DNA from: a virus | Virus record (IMG/VR): IMGVR_UViG_3300027899_000001 | Span: 62,001-126,000 of that record | Reading direction: 5' to 3' (one strand) | DNA length: 64,000 nt | Shown here: positions 58,608 to 64,000 of the stretch, piece after piece | How the letters are laid out: each line of letters starts with the position of its first letter | Numbering within the stretch: the first letter of the stretch is position 1 | Position numbers and translations under genes: made by a program | The notes under the pieces: generated by a model | Databases searched by the model: none | Seen by the model: only the letters and a program-made list of their open reading frames with translations | Told to the model about the DNA's origin: nothing

Positions 58608-59030
58608 TTAGAAAAGAGCTTTAGCTTTACATTTTGTAGATTTCCAATTTTCATAATCCCATGTGAGTGCATCATGACACACAATATTATGATTTAATAT
58701 ATCTTTAGCAGTAATAATATCCTCATCTGAAAGAGACGGGAGGAGCTCTAGAAGACGTTGCCTCATTTCCTTCACATTATCTTCTTGCAATTCAACTGCA
58801 AAAATAGTAGATAAGGCTTGTAAAGAATCATGACCTTTTTCTAATTTTCGAGATAAAATCTGCACTAAAAAATTTCCGTTGCCACCTGCTGGATCTATAA
58901 AAGTTTTCAACGGATTATCCCAAATTTCCTGTGGGATTTTATCAAGCATTTCGTTTATAAGTTCAGGACACGTAAATTCTTCTGCTGTTGATTTTTTTCT
59001 TTGTTTTCGTTTTAATTCAAGATCTGTCAT
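58608..59030 (-). CDS. DNA methyltransferase fragment carrying only the SAM-binding half
   Basis: 140 residues. EEFTCPELINEMLDKIPQEI then FIDPAGGNGNFLVQ (motif I, SAM pocket), FAVELQEDNVKEMRQRLL and VCHDALTWDYENW. The chain ends (KCKAKALF) where motif IV (N-P-P-Y) would be expected. The gene at 59208-60344 has motif IV but a degenerate motif I. The two may be separate decayed enzymes or complementary halves. Confidence 0.7.
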   Translation of the reverse strand: MTDLELKRKQRKKSTAEEFTCPELINEMLDKIPQEIWDNPLKTFIDPAGGNGNFLVQILSRKLEKGHDSLQALSTIFAVELQEDNVKEMRQRLLELLPSLSDEDIITAKDILNHNIVCHDALTWDYENWKSTKCKAKALF

Positions 59031-59032
59031 TA

Positions 59033-59197
59033 TTATTTTACATCATTTACGTCAACATAAAACAATTCATTGTGATTATCTTTATCATATATGTATAGTA
59101 TACCATTTTTTATTTTTATATAATAAACTGTATTTCCGTTATTAACATCATATACATAATAATGTTTTTCTTCTTTAATAGTAACTGAGTTTTCCAT
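59033..59197 (-). CDS. Small protein (54 aa) between methyltransferase genes
   Basis: ATG at 59197, stop ending at 59033. MENSVTIKEEKHYYVYDVNN then beta-rich, Tyr-rich (YYIKIKNGILYIYDKDNHNE). Two bases separate it from the downstream methyltransferase fragment. Unknown. Confidence 0.5.
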   Translation of the reverse strand: MENSVTIKEEKHYYVYDVNNGNTVYYIKIKNGILYIYDKDNHNELFYVDVNDVK

Positions 59198-59207
59198 ATT
59201 AAAATTT

Positions 59208-60344
59208 TTAATAATATTTAGGTATATTTTTTTCTATAAATTCTATTTCTTCTTTTTTTAGCTCAAAGCTGTTATATAGTTTTTCATCTGTCCATTCTTG
59301 AGAAAAATCTAACCAAGGAATAGAAGACAATTCACTTCCTTCTTGAGACATTGCTATCTTATATATTGATAATGAAAATCTTGCAAAATTAGTTTTCATA
59401 TAATTCAAAAGATTTTCTGCTTCTTTTTTTGTTTTAAATCCAAAATATACTTTTTCTTTTTTTCTTGTTACTATTGTATTTTGATCGAAAAAAGTATAAA
59501 AATCATCAGCAACCCATTTATTTGTAGTTTTAGAAGTATTTCCACGAAATCTAGGAATATTAACATAATATTTCCCGTTTTCTCTTATATGTTGGCTTAA
59601 ATTATTAGTTTTACAATATAACAAAATTTTATTTCGTAATGATATAAAATCTGATGTTACATCATGCATGTGCACATCTTTTATATCATTAATTTTATGA
59701 GTAGTTTTAAAAATGTCGTTATATAATATTACTTCAGTATTATTTTTTTCTTTATCAAAAAAGGATATTGACATAGGAGCCTGTAAATTTATATCTTTAA
59801 AATATTTAATAGAATTAAATAAGTCTATTTTAATTATTTTACTAAATATGCTATAATAAAACAATTCATTTGTTCTTTTATTTACTGCTCGTTGATTTAA
59901 GTATATTGTAGCGGGATGCACAGCAATAACATATTTTTTTGATATATTATATGCAATATTTAAAAAATCTATATAAAGTTTTCCTTTGTATGGAGGGTTT
60001 AAAATTACAACATCAAATTTTGGCATCTTTTCTTCTCCTTCTATTTGTTTAGTATTATATGAATATATAACTACTTTGTTTTGATCTATACCCATTCCAA
60101 TTGCTGCTTTTTTCTTTAATTCACACGGTGTCATAAACCAAACATTTTTTAAATCTCTTATTTTTTCTTTAATTGTCCATATAAATTCTAAATTGAACAT
60201 AACCATAATATTCATATCACTATTTAATTCTGGAAGTTTATTTATCATTTCTTCACAAAGTTCAAAAGGAGTATACACATTATGAGTATCTGTACTTCTT
60301 TTTAGAATTTCTTTAATTCTTAATATAACTTCTTTTCTTTCCAT
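59208..60344 (-). CDS. Eco57I-like N6-adenine methyltransferase
   Basis: About 378 residues from the ATG at 60344 (MERKEVILRIKEIL). VYTPFELCEEMINKLPELNS at the start, FDVVILNPPYKGKLYIDFLN (motif IV, NPPY) at about residue 125, and the C-terminal block SSIPWLDFSQEWTDEKLYNS typical of phage Eco57I-type methylases. Motif I is not recognisable (NIMVMFNLEFIW stands in its place). Third gene after a nuclease and a helicase, in the domain order of Type ISP restriction enzymes. Confidence 0.75.
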   Translation of the reverse strand: MERKEVILRIKEILKRSTDTHNVYTPFELCEEMINKLPELNSDMNIMVMFNLEFIWTIKEKIRDLKNVWFMTPCELKKKAAIGMGIDQNKVVIYSYNTKQIEGEEKMPKFDVVILNPPYKGKLYIDFLNIAYNISKKYVIAVHPATIYLNQRAVNKRTNELFYYSIFSKIIKIDLFNSIKYFKDINLQAPMSISFFDKEKNNTEVILYNDIFKTTHKINDIKDVHMHDVTSDFISLRNKILLYCKTNNLSQHIRENGKYYVNIPRFRGNTSKTTNKWVADDFYTFFDQNTIVTRKKEKVYFGFKTKKEAENLLNYMKTNFARFSLSIYKIAMSQEGSELSSIPWLDFSQEWTDEKLYNSFELKKEEIEFIEKNIPKYY

Positions 60345-60410
60345 GTTTATGTAAATAAAATTAACCAAATTATAGTCCAAATTACATATATAATGGGTAA
60401 CCAAAAAAAT

Positions 60411-61952
60411 TTAAGAAAATTTAATAACTTCTTCATCACTCATATTTTTTATTTTTTCCTCTAATCTAAAGTCTTCTATCGCTATTTTATCTGCAATTTC
60501 TTTTTCTTCTATATTATGCTGTATACTAACAAAAACGTCAAATAATGCTTTTACTTTAATATCAGCAACATTTGTTCCTGCCAATGGTATTTTAACTGTA
60601 TGCCCATTATTGTATGTTATTTCAACATCTTCACTGGCATCAAATCCAGTTTCTCGCAAAGCTTCTATAATTGATTGAATTTTTTCAGTTAAATCTTCTC
60701 CTATTATGCCATAACAAGGAACTATTATCCAAGCATATGGTTTCTTAAAGTCTTCAAGATCATCATATTTTATAACTCCTGAATACAAGTTTTTCCTGTC
60801 ATCTTTTTGTAATCTACTTGCTCTTCCTAATGTTTGTAAAAATTTACCCGTTGTCATAGTGTTCATTGGCATAATTCCTGTTATACCTGGAACATCTATG
60901 CCTTCAGATAATATATTTATGTGAAAAATGATTGCGTCATCTTTATCATCCATACCTTGTAATTCTTCAAGAAATTTTTCACGTCTAACAACTTCTCCAT
61001 TAATACGTGGGCTAAATGCTGAAGATATATCAAATATTTTTAAATTGTCTCTTAATGCTAAAAATTTCTGCATCTTCGGATGTGTCACGTACTTATTCAG
61101 ATCTTCTGAACCGCCAGTAACAACAAGTAATTTTGCTCCATTATTACAATTCATTTTATGTTTAATGAAAGCATCTTTAATAGCATTCACATCTATATCT
61201 ATCTTATCGTATACGTCTTCATCATTTTTGTTTTCAAGGTCTGTAAATTGTAATCTCGGACGTAATATTTCACCAGCGATAATCATTTCTAATGGAGTTT
61301 TTTCATAAATGATAGGACCAAATAGATCGCTGTTATTCATTCCTAATCCTTTATCTGAAAAAGTTTCTTTCAATGTTGCAGTGAAATAATATTTACGTAA
61401 TGAGTTGAATTGTTTCACTGCGTTTACTTCATTTTCTAAACATATCCAACTAAATTCCTTTGAAACTAAGTATTGTGCTTCATCACATAAAGTCATATAA
61501 ACTGGAATTTGTGCATCCATAATTCTTTCTGAAGAATCATAAGTACCAAAAATAATCAAAGGAACGTTTTCAAGTCTTGCTTTTTCATATTCTTCAGCTA
61601 TTTTTATATATGAAGTCGTTGATGTTAATTGTCTAAATGGCAAATCAACTGTCCACATTCTTTTTGTATCATCAACTGTTTTTCCTGAATGTACTATAAG
61701 ATAATGGCAATCCTTTTTTTGTAATAATAATGTTTCTTTTATAACATTATAAAGTTGATTACATAAAATAATTCTTGGTGCCAAAATAACAAAAACTGGA
61801 ATTTCTTGATGTTTAAATCCAGCATCAATATTATTAGAAATAGCATATGATTCTATATATGTTTTTCCTGATCCTGTTGGAAGATGAATAATGCCTTCAT
61901 TACTATTTTCAATAGCATTAAGTGCTTCTATTTGATGTTGTCTAAGTTTCAT
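60411..61952 (-). CDS. Superfamily 2 helicase (restriction-subunit type)
   Basis: 513 residues. Motif I HLPTGSGKTYIESYA (about residue 22), motif II TLCDEAQYL, motif III YFTATL, motif V HINILSEGIDVPG, motif VI FLQTLGRASRLQ. The DEAQ motif and neighbours suggest a translocase of a restriction system rather than T4 UvsW, although UvsW function cannot be excluded. Overlaps the nuclease gene by 4 bases (ATGA). Confidence 0.85.
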   Translation of the reverse strand: MKLRQHQIEALNAIENSNEGIIHLPTGSGKTYIESYAISNNIDAGFKHQEIPVFVILAPRIILCNQLYNVIKETLLLQKKDCHYLIVHSGKTVDDTKRMWTVDLPFRQLTSTTSYIKIAEEYEKARLENVPLIIFGTYDSSERIMDAQIPVYMTLCDEAQYLVSKEFSWICLENEVNAVKQFNSLRKYYFTATLKETFSDKGLGMNNSDLFGPIIYEKTPLEMIIAGEILRPRLQFTDLENKNDEDVYDKIDIDVNAIKDAFIKHKMNCNNGAKLLVVTGGSEDLNKYVTHPKMQKFLALRDNLKIFDISSAFSPRINGEVVRREKFLEELQGMDDKDDAIIFHINILSEGIDVPGITGIMPMNTMTTGKFLQTLGRASRLQKDDRKNLYSGVIKYDDLEDFKKPYAWIIVPCYGIIGEDLTEKIQSIIEALRETGFDASEDVEITYNNGHTVKIPLAGTNVADIKVKALFDVFVSIQHNIEEKEIADKIAIEDFRLEEKIKNMSDEEVIKFS

Positions 61953-62539
61953 ATTTTTATGGTATTTAAACTTTTTTTAACTAAATCTCTAAATGAATTC
62001 CAAAAAAGAATATTATTATCAACTAATTCTCTAAGATTTTCATATCCTAAACATCTTACTTTTTTTGTAAACATTTCATCTTCTGTAAAATAATGTAAGC
62101 CTTCTGCTGTCGTAATAATAAGCATATTATTTTTACTTTTAGGATCTACATCATATCTTAATACAGATGCTGAAGTAAAATTACTTAAATGATCTTGGTT
62201 AGCTGTTAATAACACTCTATTATTTGAACGATATTTAACTTGTACTGTAGCGGGTTTTCCGTCTATTCCTATACCTTTTCCATCTACTCCAGTATCATCA
62301 CTTGTAATGGGAATATATTTTCCTATAGCTATGCGATTATCTGCAGGAGATAATTTAATTAATGCTTCTACAAATAATTCAAATCCATCTCCTTTATATT
62401 TTTCAGGCTCATATCTATTAGGAAATAATAATGATTGTTGTTCAAGACGAGTACAAAAAGTTGAAAGCTTTTTTACATTTACTAGTAATCCATTTATATC
62501 ATGTGAATTAAATAAAAAAGGATGAATTAAGGTTTCCAT
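61949..62539 (-). CDS. Mrr-like PD-(D/E)XK restriction endonuclease
   Basis: 196 residues. YKGDGFELFVEALIKLSPAD at about residue 48 and TGVDGKGIGIDGKPATVQVK followed by YRSNNRVL: Asp in G-x-D-G and Q-x-K form the catalytic set of Mrr-type nucleases. Translationally coupled to the helicase gene. Early-type promoter 26-61 bases upstream. Probably the nuclease of an anti-competitor system. Confidence 0.75.
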   Translation of the reverse strand: METLIHPFLFNSHDINGLLVNVKKLSTFCTRLEQQSLLFPNRYEPEKYKGDGFELFVEALIKLSPADNRIAIGKYIPITSDDTGVDGKGIGIDGKPATVQVKYRSNNRVLLTANQDHLSNFTSASVLRYDVDPKSKNNMLIITTAEGLHYFTEDEMFTKKVRCLGYENLRELVDNNILFWNSFRDLVKKSLNTIKI

Positions 62540-62564
62540 TGTTTATGTTTTTAACTTATTCTGT

Positions 62565-62600
62565 AATGTAAATATAAACAAAATATCCGAAACAAAAAAA
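62565..62600 (-). promoter_or_regulatory. Early-type promoter of nuclease-helicase-methylase operon
   Basis: Minus strand TATATTTACATT preceded at the family distance by a T-run and TTTCGG. It lies inside the 3' arm region of the terminator next door. Confidence 0.5.
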
Positions 62601-62613
62601 TTATTTCGGATAT
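62577..62613 (-). terminator. Terminator of the 99-aa gene
   Basis: Minus strand ATATCCGAAA, 11-base loop, TTTCGGATAT, then TTTG. Perfect 10-bp stem. Confidence 0.75.
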
Positions 62614-62640
62614 ATTTTAACAATTTCTTAATTTTTTTCT

Positions 62641-62937
62641 TTATTTAAGTCTCAATGACATCTTTGCAGCTGCCAAATACGTGTTTGTTACGAATTTCTG
62701 CATCATATTAAGATTGTAAATTCTTGCCATATCATCCTTATATCTATTTGCTGCCATAGGACTTACATGAGTAGCAGGGTCATCAAGAATTCGAGTCACT
62801 TCAGCTTTTAACTGAATAAGATTATACTTAGTAATGTTTTTAATAAGTGTTTCAAGCTGAGCTCCTACACTTTTCGATGCCGTTACTGTTCTAGTAAGGT
62901 CCGGCATGTTTCGATTTAATTTTTTATCTTTATACAT
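62641..62937 (-). CDS. Small basic helical protein (98 aa)
   Basis: ATG at 62937 (MYKDKKLNRNMPDLTRTVTA), preferred because an early-type promoter lies just upstream. Helical with ASKSVGAQLETLIKNITKYN and ATHVSPMAANRYKDDMARIY. No family recognised. Single-gene unit between two hairpin terminators. Confidence 0.6.
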   Translation of the reverse strand: MYKDKKLNRNMPDLTRTVTASKSVGAQLETLIKNITKYNLIQLKAEVTRILDDPATHVSPMAANRYKDDMARIYNLNMMQKFVTNTYLAAAKMSLRLK

Positions 62938-62955
62938 AATCTTATTTTTAATTAC

Positions 62956-62990
62956 AATGTAAATATAAAACAAAAATCCGACAAATAAAA
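62956..62990 (-). promoter_or_regulatory. Early-type promoter
   Basis: Minus strand TATATTTACATT preceded by ATTTGTCGG at the same distance as the others. Confidence 0.5.
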
Positions 62991-63003
62991 ATATTTATCG
63001 GAT
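62971..63003 (-). terminator. Terminator of the 163-aa gene
   Basis: Minus strand ATCCGATAAAT and ATTTGTCGGAT form an 11-bp stem with one mismatch, followed by TTTT. Confidence 0.7.
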
Positions 63004-63025
63004 TATTTTAACAATTTCTTAATTT

Positions 63026-63517
63026 TTATTCTATAATATACATTTTTACAGAATCTCCAAAGAAATCTGAATGTTCTTTCACGTAATCAAGTATTCTTAA
63101 AAATTTACTTTTATTATTAGGTTTATATGAATCCTCTAATTCAAACTCATATTTTTCTCTACATTTTTTCAACATTTTTACACTTATCCACCATAACTCT
63201 TCTGGATTTTTAGAATTATTTATTATTAAATACTTTGCTTTACTTTGTTCTAAAGAATCGTTTTTATTATTATCTATTACAGTATATGTACTTCCATATT
63301 TTACATCTACAGGAAGTATTAATTTGCCTAAAAACGGTGTTAATTCATCAAATATAAAATAATAATCTATTTTATCATTCATATCTTCTTGCAAAGTTGC
63401 TTCTTCGCTATGAACTATATAACCTCTTTTTCTTAAAAGTTCAATAGCTCTTTTAGCAACTAATGGCTGATTATAAATTCCAAGCTGTTGATCTGCAGTG
63501 CTTCCGTATGTTGACAT
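63026..63517 (-). CDS. Possible nuclease-fold protein (163 aa)
   Basis: MSTYGSTADQQLGIYNQPLV start, then DKIDYYFIFDELTPFLGKLI followed by LPVDVKYGSTYTV. The D ... D-V-K spacing is compatible with a PD-(D/E)XK core, but support is weak. C-terminal helices. Not assigned to a family. Confidence 0.5.
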   Translation of the reverse strand: MSTYGSTADQQLGIYNQPLVAKRAIELLRKRGYIVHSEEATLQEDMNDKIDYYFIFDELTPFLGKLILPVDVKYGSTYTVIDNNKNDSLEQSKAKYLIINNSKNPEELWWISVKMLKKCREKYEFELEDSYKPNNKSKFLRILDYVKEHSDFFGDSVKMYIIE

Positions 63518-63524
63518 TTTATGT

Positions 63525-63746
63525 TTATTTGTGAGTACTAAATAATTCTTTTAACATTTCCATAGCGCAATTGTTACAAAATAATACCTTTGTCTTTCCT
63601 CTTATTTCGTCCCATGTAAGATTTTCCTTTACAATCACTCTACACTTATGACATAAGATAGCACCACGCCCACCATTGAATTTAATGATAGGCTTTAACT
63701 TTTTCTTAGTTACAGGATCGTATCTTAATTTGGATAACATAAACAT
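63525..63746 (-). CDS. Small zinc-finger protein (73 aa)
   Basis: Basic N-terminus (SKLRYDPVTKKKLKPIIKFN), then CHKCRVIVKENL and CNNCAMEMLKEL: two C-x-x-C pairs for one zinc. The ATG two codons downstream (MLSKLRYD) could be the true start. Seven bases before the 163-aa gene. Confidence 0.6.
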   Translation of the reverse strand: MFMLSKLRYDPVTKKKLKPIIKFNGGRGAILCHKCRVIVKENLTWDEIRGKTKVLFCNNCAMEMLKELFSTHK

Positions 63747-63764
63747 CTAATCTTTATATTATAT

Positions 63765-64000
63765 TTATACGCATAAGTTTTTTCGTTTTATAATTAAATC
63801 TGAAAGTTCTTTTTCAAAATTTGTATTTACTTCTCTTGCCATTGGCAAAACATATTTCTCTGTTTGTTCAAGATACTCTAATATTTTACCAGCAGTATGT
63901 GTATCTAAATGTAAATCAGTAAGGTTACTTATTCTATCTGCACACTTAAGAATTTTTGCATTCTTTGAACCTTTTTCTAACAATCTTTGAAGATATTCTT
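63765..64000 (-). CDS. HD-domain (RelA/SpoT hydrolase-like) protein, 5' part outside window
   Basis: The frame stays open to the window edge (EYLQRLLEKGSKN precedes ILKCADRISNLTDLHL). C-A-D-R-x-S-N-L matches the second HD-motif helix of (p)ppGpp hydrolases of the MESH1/SpoT type. The C-terminal helices (GKILEYLEQTEKYVLPMARE) also fit. The upstream His residues are not visible here, so activity cannot be judged. Confidence 0.55.
   Translation of the reverse strand, partial: EYLQRLLEKGSKNAKILKCADRISNLTDLHLDTHTAGKILEYLEQTEKYVLPMAREVNTNFEKELSDLIIKRKNLCV

Noticed and set aside
60411-61952. T4 UvsW homologue
   Set aside because: Motif II is DEAQ and the neighbours are a nuclease and a methyltransferase, so a restriction-type helicase is the better call, though not proven.

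Overview
The window is part of a large, strongly AT-rich genome of a virulent T4-related tailed phage. T4-type genes that can be recognised are the portal (gp20), head-completion nuclease (gp4), tail completion protein (gp15), late sigma factor (gp55), sliding clamp (gp45), the C-terminal part of DNA polymerase (gp43), DnaB-type helicase (gp41), UvsX, the gp46/gp47 recombination nuclease and type II topoisomerase (gp39 and gp52). No integrase or lysogeny module is visible. The host is probably a member of the Bacteroidetes. The reasons are a FISUMP-type lipoprotein, an outer-membrane-barrel-like protein, a SiaC/DUF1987 protein, near absence of Shine-Dalgarno sequences, and promoter elements resembling the TAnnTTTG -7 box. 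The host assignment is inference.

Layout. 1-312: end of a tagged late gene and a terminator. 312-545: a tmRNA gene in circularly permuted order. 600-11540: late structural genes (membrane proteins, portal, gp4, gp55, an acidic 723-aa protein, gp15-like protein) with HNH and zinc-finger endonucleases. 11584-19898: a late operon of proteins that share an N-terminal tag, including a six-tag polyprotein and a DinG/XPD-like helicase. 20080-35500: recombination and replication genes (gp46, gp47, gp41, UvsX, gp43 C-part, gp45). 36132-39796: GIY-YIG endonuclease, gp52 and small genes. 39849-45092: plus-strand tail fibre cluster with a collagen-like fibre and a large beta-helix adhesin. 45096-56353: two essential genes (an AAA+ ATPase and topoisomerase gp39) that are each cut in two by split inteins with a free-standing endonuclease between the halves, plus more endonucleases. 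56416-64000: genes likely expressed early (DUF932, lipoprotein, SiaC-like protein, a nuclease/helicase/methyltransferase run resembling a dismembered Type ISP restriction system, small proteins, an HD-domain protein).

Expression. Most genes lie on the minus strand. Two promoter types recur. One is T4-late-like (GAATATATAAATAAA or GAATATATAAAATAAA), in keeping with the gp55 gene. The other has TATATTTACA preceded at fixed distance by TGTC under a T-run, and sits before the tmRNA, DUF932, lipoprotein, nuclease-helicase and other probable early genes. Factor-independent terminators separate several units.

Most notable observations: (1) about 14 genes carrying a common N-terminal tag whose first ten residues look like the T4 capsid-targeting sequence, suggesting proteins loaded into the head and delivered to the host; (2) a permuted phage tmRNA; (3) two fractured genes with split inteins, one atypically split with an N-part of only about 27 residues; (4) ten free-standing endonuclease genes with visible scars of invasion; (5) paired inverted repeats enclosing a small structured element in front of two plus-strand endonucleases.
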